Shown here: positions 49,715 through 58,545 of the stretch, in pieces | Layout of the letters: the number at the start of each line of letters is the position of its first letter | Position numbering within the stretch: position 1 is the first letter of the stretch | Source of the DNA: DAISKN01 sp963716925 | GTDB lineage: Bacteria > Acidobacteriota > Vicinamibacteria > Marinacidobacterales > SMYC01 | Length of the DNA stretch: 64,000 nt | Direction: 5' to 3' | Assembly (NCBI GenBank): GCA_963716925.1 | Contig: CAVQUX010000033.1 | Location: forward strand, 248,001 to 312,000 | Translations under genes and position numbers: made by a program | Notes under the pieces: model-generated | Told to the model about the DNA's origin: nothing | The model's input: only the letters and a program-made list of their open reading frames with translations | Databases searched by the model: none

Positions 49715-50893
49715 CTACCTCTCGATCAAGTTGTCCATCTCGGACGCCATCATTGGCGCGGCAGACGTTCCGTTCGAAGGCTTGTCCTCGGGGTGAGCCC
49801 CCTTCTCCATCGAGAGCTTCAGCTTCAGGTTGGGAGCGTTGGTGGCGTAGGAGAGGGCGGTCTCTTCATCGATGCCGCCGGCCTCGATGAGCCGCTTCAG
49901 CTCGGAGTCGAAGGTCTGCATTCCTTCGAGAGCGCCATCCTCCATCGCGTCGATCAGACTCTTGCCCTCCTTCTCCCCTTCCCGGATGTAGTCGCGGGTC
50001 CGTGCCGTTCCTCGAAGGATCTCGCAGACCGCCATCCTGCCGCCGCCCTTCCTGGGCACGAGGCGCTGGCTCACGATCCATTTGAACGACTGCGAGAACC
50101 GGGTGCGGATCTGGCGCTCCTCGTTCTTGGGAAAGACACCGACGATGCGGTCGATGGTCTTGGATGCGTCGATGGTATGGAGCGTCGAAAGGACCAGGTG
50201 CCCGGTCTCCGAGGCCTCGAGGGCGGTCGAGATCGTCTCGACGTCCCGCATCTCGCCCACGAGGATGACCTTGGGCGCCTGCCGCAGCGCGGCGCGGAGC
50301 GCGAGAGCGAAGGTCTCGGTGTCGGCCCCGACCTCGCGCTGGTTGATGGTGGCCTTGAGGCTCGGGTAGAGGTACTCGATCGGATCCTCGATGGTGATGA
50401 CGTGGATGGAGTGCTCGCGGTTCATCTTGTTGATGATCGCCGCGAGCGTCGTGGATTTTCCCGACCCCGTCGGACCGGTCACGAGAACGATCCCGTTTCG
50501 CTCCTGGGTGACCTCGTTGAGCTGCTGCGGGAGCCCGAGCTCTTCCACGGTAGGGATCTTGTTGGGGATGACCCTCAGCACCACCGAATAAGAGCCGCGC
50601 TGCGAAAAGACGTTCACCCGGAAGCGGGTCTTCTGCGCCAGCGAGTACGAAAGGTCGACCGAGCCGGTGCGCAGGAGCCTCTCCGTGAGATCGCGCTTTC
50701 CGCGCAGGAGGCGCATGGCGACGAGCTCGACTTGATAGGGCGCGAGCCTCTCGATACCGGCGAAGGGGACGGGCCGCAGCTGCCCTTCGATTTCCACTTG
50801 CGGAGGCTTGCCGACGGAAAGGTTGAGGTCGGAGATCCCCGGCGCCACGTCCAGCATCTTGGCGAGCAGAGGATTTACGTCGAAATACGACAT
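49715..50893 (-). CDS. pilT: PilT/PilU-type pilus retraction ATPase
   Basis: A 392-residue secretion ATPase. It has an N-terminal PAS-like region (GISDLNLSVGKPPQVEIEG), the Walker A GPTGSGKS (residues 140-147), the Asp box ITIEDPIEY, the Walker B VILVGEMRD and the His box GHLVLSTLHT. The C-terminal extension after 340 is longer than in classical PilT and lacks the exact AIRNLI motif, so a PilU-like or gliding-type paralogue is possible. GGAGG stands 9 nt before the ATG. It powers pilus retraction (twitching, DNA uptake). The zinc-ribbon gene follows at once. Confidence 0.93.
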   Translation of the reverse strand: MSYFDVNPLLAKMLDVAPGISDLNLSVGKPPQVEIEGQLRPVPFAGIERLAPYQVELVAMRLLRGKRDLTERLLRTGSVDLSYSLAQKTRFRVNVFSQRGSYSVVLRVIPNKIPTVEELGLPQQLNEVTQERNGIVLVTGPTGSGKSTTLAAIINKMNREHSIHVITIEDPIEYLYPSLKATINQREVGADTETFALALRAALRQAPKVILVGEMRDVETISTALEASETGHLVLSTLHTIDASKTIDRIVGVFPKNEERQIRTRFSQSFKWIVSQRLVPRKGGGRMAVCEILRGTARTRDYIREGEKEGKSLIDAMEDGALEGMQTFDSELKRLIEAGGIDEETALSYATNAPNLKLKLSMEKGAHPEDKPSNGTSAAPMMASEMDNLIER

Positions 50894-50995
50894 GGCCGAA
50901 GAACCTCCAAGGGTCTGGATTGTTCGGATTGTGCTGAAGAAGAATTATTATACCATGCGCTCCGGAGTTTGCCATCGCTCCATCGCGGATTGCCC

Positions 50996-51875
50996 ATGCA
51001 CGAGCCCGTTCCCTTCGCCGGTTTGTTCACCAAGAAGACCGACGCGCGCACGCCCTGGGTCTTTCTCGGGATCGCCGACGACACCCAGTCCTCGTTCCTC
51101 CGCGGACCTGCCGATGCCCCCGACTGCATCCGCCGAGCCTACGACGGCCGCTGCTATAACGCCACTACCGAGTCGGGTGTCGATCTCTCGGGGAGCGTCA
51201 CCGATCTCGGCGATCTGAGGCCCCGCTCCAACTGGGAAGCGAGCGCCCGCGAGTACCGGGCCCGCGTCGAGGAGATCCTGAAGGAGGGATTCACCCCGTT
51301 CATCGCCGGAGGAGATCACGCAGTCACGGTGCCGGCGGTGGAAGCGTTCTCGGTGCTGCGCCGCCCGATTCACGTTATCCAGATCGACGCCCACCCCGAT
51401 CTCTATTCGGAGTTCGAGGGCAATCCCGACTCCCACGCCTCGACGGCGGCGCGGCTCCTGGAGATGGACCACGTTCAGAGCCTCACCCAGATCGGGATTC
51501 GAACCATGAACCAGGAGCAGCGGCGGCAGGCGCAGCGCTGGTCCGAGACGGCTGCACGTCCTCGAGGCGCGCCGGCTCGAAGGGGCTCTCCCCGAGCTCA
51601 CCCACGTCCCGGCAGAAGCGGCGGTCTACATGACCGTCGACATGGACGGGTTCGATCCCGCTTTCGCTCCGGGAGTCTCCCACCCGGTTCCCGGAGGTCT
51701 CAGCGCGAGGCAGGTCCTCGGCCTCATCCTTCGCGGCCACTGGACGCTCGTGGGCATGGACGCCGTCGAGGTCAACCCCTCCCGGGACATCCAGTACATG
51801 ACGGCGATTCTCGCGGGACGCCTCCTCCACGAGGGGATGGGATACGCCGCGAAGGGCCGCGCCGCGGCGCGCTGA
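50996..51875 (+). pseudogene. Agmatinase/arginase-family gene, one frameshift
   Basis: Starts at ATG 50996 (MHEPVPFAGLFTKK). The Mn-binding motifs are all encoded: IAGGDHAVTVPA, QIDAHPDLYSEFEGNPDSH, and MTVDMDGFDPAFAPGVSHPV with GMDAVEVNP. The frame changes near 51552: the N-terminal frame (to RRQAQRWSET) is followed by LHVLEARRLEGALPELTH in the next frame, reaching the stop at 51873-51875. One extra G at that point explains it. Restored length is about 292 residues, normal for ureohydrolases that release urea from agmatine or a related guanidino substrate. Assembly error is possible. Confidence 0.8.
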
Positions 51876-51930
51876 ACGCTCGGTGCACGTCTCAAGAAAG
51901 AGGTTCGAGGCCCCGGAAGCTCACAGGCGG

Positions 51931-52468
51931 TCACTCCTTTGTGGCCTTGAAGCCGATGCGGCGCTTCGGCGAGGACCGGTTGGATGAGCTTCTGGATGAC
52001 GTCAAAGACAACCTGGAACCGAGCGTCGTACTTTCGCTCCAGAGAAGACAGCTTGACGGCGAGCTCTTCGACGAGTCGTCGGGAGCGTTCGAAGTCGAAC
52101 GAAGACTCGCATGATCTCGATATTGACGCGGATGGCCCGTCCGCTCTGAAGCACGGAGGACAGCATAGCAACACCCTGTTCTGTGAAAGCGTACGGCGGA
52201 TAGCGACGACCACCCCACGATCTTGAGGTCACAGATTGTGACCTCAAGGACGACCACTCTTCCTGATTCAACTGAAAGGCGAAGTCAGGAGGAAAGCGCT
52301 CTGGGTTTCGCTTTAGCGCTTGATTCAGAGCCTTCGTCGAGACCTCGTAGAGATCGGCCAGGTCGCTATCGAGTATGACCTTCTGCCCGCCGGATGAGAC
52401 AGATGTGTCGTTCGATGAGTTCGGGGGTACCGGCAAGGTGCGTGGACGATGCTCTTTTTCTGGGACAT
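51931..52468 (-). pseudogene. Decayed ORF6N-domain gene
   Basis: Pieces of an ORF6N protein lie in order but in different frames: MSQKKSIVHA (start at 52468), GTPELIERHICLIR, GQKVILDSDLADLYEVSTKA with NQALKRNPERFPPDFAFQL and YAFTEQGVAMLSSVLQS, VNIEIMRVFVRLR, then LERKYDARFQVVFDVIQKL, and finally PKRRIGFKATKE before TGA at 51931. At least four frameshifts are needed, too many for sequencing error alone. ORF6N domains come from phages and mobile elements and contact DNA. Confidence 0.8.
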
Positions 52469-52928
52469 CGGACTACAGGGGATACGGGTCGAGGAGATAA
52501 CCTGGCGTGACTTCGTCCTTCTGTCGTGAAGGTCCACCTCCAAGTACTGAGCTGTGTGTCGATGTGGTTGTGCTTGTAGACGGTTCTGCACTCCCTTCTA
52601 CGTGAGACGAGTTTTTCGACACATCCCTCCCTCGAATTGGACTTTTTTCCACCGTTTCGATGACTGGGCCGGCTAGAAGGGGGTTGCGTTCGGAACCCGC
52701 GCAATCTACGGGCCCTTAGGTTCAGCGCTTCCCGCCTTCGTCTAGGGTGACCGTTCAGATATCGGCCTCGTTCCGACGGAGACCAAAATAGATCGTGCGA
52801 TCGTCCTGCAGAGATGGCACCACTATCCGTGCGTACGACTAACGGTGCGGGCACGAGGAGTTCCTTGACCCGCGCGTCCCTAAGTCCAAATGAGGGAGTC
52901 TTGCCCAGAGAGTGGGCCCAATCATGTG
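52469..52928. other. Gene-free stretch upstream of the ORF6N remnant
   Basis: These 460 bases are less GC-rich and contain no recognisable gene. A minus-strand frame (VEKLVSRRREC, RTVYKHNHIDTQLSTW) might be old mobile-element coding sequence, but no family can be named. Confidence 0.4.
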
Positions 52929-53657
52929 TCATTTCGCCGCGGCGAGGCGGGATTTCATCTCTTCGACCCAGCCCGGGATGACGACGAGGTCGAACGGGCG
53001 CAGCTCGATGGGGTCGTTCTGGACCATCACGAAGTGCTGGCCGTCGGGTGAGACGTCGTAATCCCCCAGGATGTCTTCTGGCAAGTCGAAGAGCTTCTGC
53101 GGCGTGTCCGCGGCGAACGTTGGTGAGATGAGAACCCGCGCGGACCAGAGGCTTCGACCGTTCCTGAAGAAGATCTCTTGCCCATCGCGCGACCATCGAG
53201 GATGATCCCCGCCTTGCGTGGAAACCTGTTGTCGTCCGCCGGATCCGGAGTAGGCTCGTACGTAGGTTTCCATTCGACCGGAATCGCTCGACACATAGAC
53301 GACCCAGCGGCCATCGGGCGAAAATTTCGGGCACCATTCAAAATTCGGCGTCGCGAGCCACGGCTCAGCAGCGATCTTGCCCGTGAGCGCGACGCGCCAG
53401 ATGTCAAAATCTCCTGTCCTCGGCTGGATGGCGAAGAGAACGGCGCTGCCATCCGGTGCGACGACTGGCCAGTACGCTATGACACCGGTGTGGAATACCA
53501 TGGGTGCCTCGCTGCCGTCGACGCGTGCCACCAGCAGTCCGCTATCGCGAGACGAGCTAACGTCAAATATCAGACGCTCACCATCCGGCATCCACGCCAC
53601 GTTATCGTTTAAGCCAGGCCGCAGCGCCCACCTCGAGTTCGTCGCAGGTTTCCCCAT
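52929..53657 (-). pseudogene. C-terminal propeller part of the split Ser/Thr kinase
   Basis: This frame holds the last TolB/WD40-like blades of the kinase gene at 54524-55684: NDNVAWMPDGERLIFDVS, YWPVVAPDGSAVLFAI, WCPKFSPDGRWVVYVSSDSG and HPRWSRDGQEIFF, then DYDVSPDGQHFVMVQ and a typical end. It continues the middle frame (53602-54705) after a frameshift near 53640. Its first ATG is inside the overlap and has no ribosome site. Confidence 0.7.
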
Positions 53658-54705
53658 TCACAGTGACCCGTGTCCAGGCGCCGGAGCCGACGTCGAGCAC
53701 GAAGGTATCCCCTCCGCCCACTTCGGTTTGCACCGTGACCACGATGCGCTTGCCGTCGGGCGAGAATAACGGATAGTGGTAAGCCCTCTGCAATGGTGCG
53801 AGGCTCTCTTGCCGGCCCTGTCGATCGACAGACACGAGCGTCCTCTCGGGGAGGCGGGCCTCACGTGGTGAGAACAGCAACGTTCCGTCGCGCGCGATGT
53901 CGTAGTGGACGACGCCGCTAGCAACGCCTGCGATACTGGGACTGCTCCACATGGCGACACCCTCGAGGACGGGGCTTGGCGGAGCGCGGAGCTCGAGTCG
54001 CTCGGGATCGAAGGGCGCGGCGTATAAGATTCCGTCCCGCCCGAAGAGCAGGTGTCCGCTCGCTACGTACTTGGGGCAGCCCGCGCTCTCGATGAGTGTC
54101 TTTCTGGTCCCCTTCTCCAGGTCCACCACTGCGATGTCGTGCCCTAGGCTTCCCGCGCTCGAGTTGGCGACCTGCGCGTCGAGCACCTCGAACAGAGCCG
54201 CACGGCCCCCGGGGAGAAACTGCGGCCACCGGTGATCGGATTCCCCTGGGTCGAGTTTCGTGAGCTCCTCGACCTCACCCCCTTCGGCCGACACGCGGAG
54301 GAGACCTCCTCCGCCCCCGGTGAAGACGATGGTTTCGTCTTCACCCCAGCTCCCTCCGCGGAGCGACGGTGCATCCGCGAGAGTCACGACGGTGCCGCGC
54401 TCCAGGTCGATCTTCTTCAATTTGCCCCTGGCCCAAAATCCGACGTAGCGGCCGTCCGGAGAGAAGAAAGGGCCAATGCCTTCCTCGGAGCCCGGGAGGG
54501 GCCGAGCGTCGAGCTCCAGACGGTCACGCAGATAGAGCTGCGACGCGCCGCCGGACGTCGTCCCCACGAAGACCACGTGGCGTCCATCCGGCGAGATCGC
54601 GAGGCCGGAGAAAGCGTCGGCGGTCAGGCTCACACCGCGCGGCAGGGTAAGCTGGGTTCGAGGCAGACGGATCTCGGCCAGGGGCGCCGGCTTTCGCCGA
54701 AGCAC
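53602..54705 (-). pseudogene. Middle propeller part of the split Ser/Thr kinase
   Basis: This frame continues the kinase after its membrane helix: TLPRGVSLTADAFSGLAISP, PFFSPDGRYVGFWARG, RWPQFLPGGRAALFEVL and PLFSPDGKRIVVTVQ are propeller blades of the TolB/WD40 type. It joins the N-terminal frame at a short GTGTGTG run (minus strand; about 54703-54710) and loses frame again near 53640, where the last blades move to another frame. It is not an independent gene. Confidence 0.7.
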
Positions 54706-55684
54706 ACACAGCGCCGAGTGTAATGAGCGCTACGAGACTGACGAACGCGACGGCGGCCGTCTTCCATCGGCGTCGCGGCGTTCGTCCCGCCGCAAGCGGA
54801 ACACCCGTCGAGATCTCGCCGAGCAGGTCTTTCAGCTCCAGTTTCGTGTCGGCGATGTCTCGGACGCGCTCTTTCTGTTCCTTCTGAAGGCAGCGTTTGA
54901 GAATCCGTCGAACTGCGTCCGGTGTGCCCGACGGCAGGCTCCCCCAGTCCGGCTCGCGCTCCAGCACCGCCGCGAGAGTGTCCGCCCGCGTCGCTCCCGG
55001 AAAAGCGCGCCGGCCGGTCAACATCTCGAAGAGAATGCAGCCGAACGCCCAGACGTCCGTTCTCCGGTTCACGGGCTCTCCCCGCGCCTGCTCCGGGCTC
55101 ATGTAGGGTGCGGTTCCGACGGCGATGCCGCTTTCCGATTTCTCTGCCGGCTTCGGCAACGTCGCGAGCGACGATGGAACCCCCTCGTCCGAACTCCCCT
55201 CCTGGTCGAGAGCCTTTGCGAGCCCGAAGTCGAGAACTTTGACGCCTTCCTCGGGGGTGAGCATCACGTTCGAGGGTTTGAGGTCCCGATGGAGGATGCC
55301 CCGCTCGTGCGCCGCCTCGAGCGCTTCGGCGATGGGAAGCGCGAGCTCGAGAGCAGCTTTCAGTTGGAGGGGGCCGCGAGAGAGGCGTTCTGCCAGAGTC
55401 TCGCCCTCGACCACCTCCATCACGAGAACGGGACTCCCTTCGTAATCCAGAACGTCGTGGAGAGCGGCGATTCGGGGGTGATTGAGCGAAGCGAGGAGCC
55501 GGGCCTCGTGCTCCAGCCGAGAGCGCCTCTCGGCGCTTCCCGCGAGCTCATCGGGAAGGACTTTTAGCGCGACCTCTCGTCCCAGACGGGTGTCGCGAGC
55601 GCGGAAGACCTGGCCCATCCCGCCGGCGCCGAGCGAACCTAAGACCTCGTACGGACCCAAGCGCTGCCCGGGGCCGAGGCTCAT
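54524..55684 (-). CDS. Ser/Thr protein kinase, N-terminal part of a frameshifted kinase-propeller gene
   Basis: Kinase domain about 12-280: LGAGGMGQVFRARD, VALKVLP, LHRDLKPSNVM, DFGLAKAL and YMSPEQARGEPVN, with the C-lobe R in RRILKRCLQKE. A membrane helix follows near 305-325 (AAVAFVSLVALITLGAVC). In homologues a TolB/WD40-like sensor domain outside the membrane comes next; here it is in other frames (53602-54705 and 52929-53657). The last 55 residues of this frame are out-of-frame sequence. A (CA) run lies at the first shift, so slippage could switch full-length synthesis on or off. Confidence 0.82.
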   Translation of the reverse strand: MSLGPGQRLGPYEVLGSLGAGGMGQVFRARDTRLGREVALKVLPDELAGSAERRSRLEHEARLLASLNHPRIAALHDVLDYEGSPVLVMEVVEGETLAERLSRGPLQLKAALELALPIAEALEAAHERGILHRDLKPSNVMLTPEEGVKVLDFGLAKALDQEGSSDEGVPSSLATLPKPAEKSESGIAVGTAPYMSPEQARGEPVNRRTDVWAFGCILFEMLTGRRAFPGATRADTLAAVLEREPDWGSLPSGTPDAVRRILKRCLQKEQKERVRDIADTKLELKDLLGEISTGVPLAAGRTPRRRWKTAAVAFVSLVALITLGAVCASAKAGAPGRDPSASNPAYPAARCEPDRRRFLRPRDLAGWTPRGLRGDDVRRRVAALSA

Positions 55685-55753
55685 GGGGGAAGAGAGTAGA
55701 AAACTTCAGGCTCGTCCTGCAAGCGAAAGCTCGCGCGGAAGCGGTTTTGGCGA

Positions 55754-55759
55754 TAGCAT
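55754..55759 (+). promoter_or_regulatory. -10-like box TAGCAT six nt before the ATG at 55766
   Basis: TAGCAT is followed by exactly 6 nt and the ATG. AAGG within the 6 nt is too close to act as a ribosome site. This is a probable leaderless start. Confidence 0.4.
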
Positions 55760-55765
55760 GAAGGC

Positions 55766-55957
55766 ATGGAAGCCATTGGCTCCCGAGAGCCTTTTCCCGA
55801 GATCGACGTCACCCTCCTGGAGCGACGCCTGCGGATGACTCCGACCGAGCGATGGGAAGAGCACCGGCGAGCGCTCGCGCTCGTCACGGAGATCCGTCGT
55901 GCCCGAGCCCGCCGACTTTCAGAGACTTCTCCATCAACTCACCGAGACGAGAGTTAA
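55766..55957 (+). CDS. Small helical protein paired with a nucleotidyltransferase
   Basis: A 63-residue protein with FPEIDVTLLERRLRMTPTER and WEEHRRALALVTEIRRARARR, predicted mostly helical and highly charged. It overlaps the following nucleotidyltransferase gene by 59 nt and precedes it in the way a partner or antitoxin gene does in minimal nucleotidyltransferase modules. I cannot assign a family. The start is supported by TAGCAT at leaderless spacing. Confidence 0.6.
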   Translation: MEAIGSREPFPEIDVTLLERRLRMTPTERWEEHRRALALVTEIRRARARRLSETSPSTHRDES

Positions 55958-56381
55958 GTTCATCGTCGTCGGGGGGATGGCGATGGTGTCGCACGGGTCT
56001 GCCTTCGTCACCGCCGACCTCGACATCTGCTACGAACGGTCCGATGTGAATCTCCAAGCTCTGGCCCAAGCACTTCGGCCTCTCCGCCCTTATCTTCGCG
56101 GCGCGCCGCCAGGCTTGCCGTTCCATCTCGACGGACCCACATTGAAAGCGGGGCTCAACTTCACGCTCACGACCGATGCCGGAGACCTCGACATCCTGGG
56201 CGAAGTCAAAGGAGTGGGCCGGTACGAAGATGCGCTACCGGGCTCGGTCGAATTCCAGATCTACGGCCGTGCCGTTCGCATCATGGGATTGGATGACCTC
56301 ATCCGCGCCAAAGAAGCAGCCGCCCGCGACAAGGATCGCGTTCATTTGAAAGAGCTCCGAGAGTTGAAGAAGCGGAACTAG
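55899..56381 (+). CDS. Minimal nucleotidyltransferase (MNT/DUF6036-like)
   Basis: A 160-residue protein of the nucleotidyltransferase fold: FIVVGGMAMVSHGSAFVTADLDI carries the GG and the DxD acids, AGDLDILGEVKGVGRYEDAL the third acidic strand, and VRIMGLDDLIRAKEAAARDKD the C-terminal helix. Related proteins are toxins or antitoxins (AbiEii, MNT-HEPN) or stand-alone enzymes. It starts at a GTG inside the upstream small gene; the two form a probable toxin-antitoxin-like pair. The last codons overlap the convergent GMC oxidoreductase by 4 nt. Confidence 0.8.
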   Translation: MPEPADFQRLLHQLTETRVKFIVVGGMAMVSHGSAFVTADLDICYERSDVNLQALAQALRPLRPYLRGAPPGLPFHLDGPTLKAGLNFTLTTDAGDLDILGEVKGVGRYEDALPGSVEFQIYGRAVRIMGLDDLIRAKEAAARDKDRVHLKELRELKKRN

Positions 56382-58006
56382 AGCCTTCCGGTCCGCATCT
56401 CCTCCGCGAGGTAGTCCGTCGCCCGCCAGGAGAGCGAGAGGATGGTGAGCGTCGGATTCTTCTCCGAAGCGGCGGTGAACGCCGAACCGTCCACTACGAA
56501 GAGGTTCTTCACTTCGTGCATCTGGTTGAAGGAGTTGAGGACCGAGCTCTTCGGGTCCTTCCCCATCCTGCAGGTCGCATGCTCGTGGATGGCCGAGCCG
56601 GGAGGGTCGTTCGCTTCTCGATCGATGGGCACGATCTCGGCGCCGAGCATGTGGAGAATCTCCTCGCAGGTCTCGTACATGTGGGCGCGCATCTTCCGCT
56701 CGTTCTCGCCGAAGGTGACGTCGACCTTCATCAAGGGAACGCCGTAGCAATCGGTGCGGCTCTCGTCGACGGTGACACGGTTCTCGGGCCGCGAAAGGAC
56801 TTCTCCGAAGGGATGGAGCGACACCAGCGCGGGGTAGCGCTTCTTCACCTCGGCCTTGAAGTCGGCGCCGAATCCGGGGAGGCGCTGGGCGACGTCGGCC
56901 CCCGTCGTCTGCGCTCCCGTGCTCCAGAACTGGATACCGAATCCGCGAAGGTAGTCGGGCTTCGGCCGGTCGGGGCGATGGTTGAATCGGGGAACGTAGA
57001 CGTGCTCGCCGCTGATGCCGTCGTCGTTGACGTAGCCCCGCCCGAAGAGCTGCGGTAGAAAACCGCGGACGTGGACCATGATCTGCTCGCAGAAGTTCCT
57101 GCCGAGCTGATCGGAGCCGTTTCCGAGACCGTTCGGAAACCGCGTCGACTTCGAGTTGAGGAGAATTCTCGTCGAGTCCATCGCCGAAGCCCCGAGAACG
57201 ACGACGCGCGCTTCCACCTCGCGCTCGGCGCCCGTGGTCCTTTCGAAGTACTGGACCTTCGAGGCGCGGCCCTCCTCGTCCACGAGAATGCGGGCGACGA
57301 CGGCGTTCGAGCGAATCTCGAGATTTCCGGTGGCGAGTGCGAAGGGAATCAGATGGTCGGCGGAGTTGAAGAACGACGCGGTGTCGCATCCCTCGCCGCA
57401 GGCGCCGCAGTAGTGGCACGCGGGAAAGCCTCGATGAGGCCTCGTGAAGTTCGCGCGCCGGCCGGCGACGATGGGAATGCCGAGCTTGCCGCAGGCTTTC
57501 TGCAGGAACACCTCGCCACAGCGCGGGGCAGGGGCCGGCATCAGGAAGCGGCTCCCGGGGAGCACTTCGGAGTCGTCGGTTCCGCCGCAGACTCCGATGA
57601 GCTCTTCCACGCGGTCGTAGTAGGGGGCGATATCCGCGTATCGGATCGGCCAGGGAATTCCCCATCCGTCCCTCTCCGCCGCGGTGAAGTCGAGATCGGA
57701 CATGCGAAGGCTCACCCGGCCCCAGACGTTGGTCTTCCCTCCCCGCCCCCAGACTCTCGTGAGATCGAAGGGCCGGCCCTCGGGAGTGACGTAAGGCTGC
57801 TCTTTCTTGTCGAGGAAGAACTGCGGCGGCGCGTCTCCGCGCCGAAGACGTCCATCCGCCTCGAACGGCAGGACGTGAGTCCAGAATTTCTTGCGGTCGA
57901 ACTCACCGCCGGCGTCGAGCAGGAGGACCTTGACGCCTTTTTGGGCGAGGTTGTAGGCAGCCATCCCGCCCGAGGCACCGCTCCCTATGACGACGACGTC
58001 CGGCAT
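56378..58006 (-). CDS. GMC family oxidoreductase (large subunit)
   Basis: A 542-residue FAD enzyme. VVVIGSGASGGMAAYNLAQKG is the FAD-binding glycine motif; GGKTNVWGRVSLRM, CHYCGACGEGCDTASFFNS and VLGASAMDSTRILLNS follow; HEHATCRMG and VVDGSAFTAASEKNPTLTI end with the catalytic histidine/asparagine region. The cysteine-rich segment is typical of gluconate/fructose-type dehydrogenases. It starts 2 nt after the stop of the Gluconate_2-dh3 domain gene, its small subunit. It probably oxidises a sugar or sugar alcohol in the periplasm, exported with its Tat-bearing partner. Confidence 0.93.
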   Translation of the reverse strand: MPDVVVIGSGASGGMAAYNLAQKGVKVLLLDAGGEFDRKKFWTHVLPFEADGRLRRGDAPPQFFLDKKEQPYVTPEGRPFDLTRVWGRGGKTNVWGRVSLRMSDLDFTAAERDGWGIPWPIRYADIAPYYDRVEELIGVCGGTDDSEVLPGSRFLMPAPAPRCGEVFLQKACGKLGIPIVAGRRANFTRPHRGFPACHYCGACGEGCDTASFFNSADHLIPFALATGNLEIRSNAVVARILVDEEGRASKVQYFERTTGAEREVEARVVVLGASAMDSTRILLNSKSTRFPNGLGNGSDQLGRNFCEQIMVHVRGFLPQLFGRGYVNDDGISGEHVYVPRFNHRPDRPKPDYLRGFGIQFWSTGAQTTGADVAQRLPGFGADFKAEVKKRYPALVSLHPFGEVLSRPENRVTVDESRTDCYGVPLMKVDVTFGENERKMRAHMYETCEEILHMLGAEIVPIDREANDPPGSAIHEHATCRMGKDPKSSVLNSFNQMHEVKNLFVVDGSAFTAASEKNPTLTILSLSWRATDYLAEEMRTGRL

Positions 58007-58008
58007 GG

Positions 58009-58545
58009 TTAGTCCTTCACTTCCCAGGACCGATGCTCCGGATGGGTGCAGCCCTCGAACTCCGCGAGAAACGTGTTGCCCCCGAAGCCGAGCTCCTGCT
58101 TCATGCCGACTTCCGAGCGGTAGTAGCCGTCGACGGTAAGCCGCTTCAGCTCTCGAAAGAATGGGCTCTCGGTGATCCCGGTGAGGATCTCATCCTGACG
58201 TCCAGGCTCGACCTCGGCGAACGGCTTGCCGAAGGTGGCCGCGCATCGGCGGTCGAGCTCCTGCAGTCCCTCCCGGAACCGGGCGCGGTCGGCGCTCTCG
58301 GCGCGCGACAGCACGAAATCGATGTACTGATGGACGAGCGCGCGGCGCGCGCCGGGAGTGTCGGTCTCGGGGAGGATACGCTCGGTGAGATGCGCGACGG
58401 TCTCCGCCTCGGAGCCCTGGAAGACGAGGGGCTTCCATCCACCCTCCTGGCGAGGGACGGAGGGATGAAAGCCCGAAAGGAACGGAACCACCGCCGCAGC
58501 TCCCAGGTTTCGAATGGCCTGCCGCCGGTCCATGTGCTCGCTCAT
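58009..58545 (-). CDS. Gluconate 2-dehydrogenase subunit 3 family protein (internal start)
   Basis: The small-subunit part read from the internal ATG 58545 (or 58533) gives 178 residues. A twin-arginine signal (DRRQAIRNLGAAAVVPFLSG) is followed by LTERILPETDTPGARRALV, HQYIDFVLSRAE and FGGNTFLAEFEGCTHPEHRSW, matching Gluconate_2-dh3. TATACT stands 8 nt before this ATG, so it may have its own promoter. The twin-arginine signal would make little sense inside a longer membrane protein, which favours this start. It pairs with the GMC oxidoreductase 2 nt downstream. Confidence 0.75.
   Translation of the reverse strand: MSEHMDRRQAIRNLGAAAVVPFLSGFHPSVPRQEGGWKPLVFQGSEAETVAHLTERILPETDTPGARRALVHQYIDFVLSRAESADRARFREGLQELDRRCAATFGKPFAEVEPGRQDEILTGITESPFFRELKRLTVDGYYRSEVGMKQELGFGGNTFLAEFEGCTHPEHRSWEVKD

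Noticed and set aside
49505..51000. N-terminal extension of the agmatinase frame over pilT and the zinc-ribbon gene
   Set aside because: The ureohydrolase similarity begins at ATG 50996; the upstream part is antisense to pilT and carries no motif.
52660..52730. Possible tRNA or recombination site (GGTTCCGAACGC-like sequence)
   Set aside because: No cloverleaf can be drawn: acceptor and anticodon stems do not pair and the T-loop consensus is incomplete.
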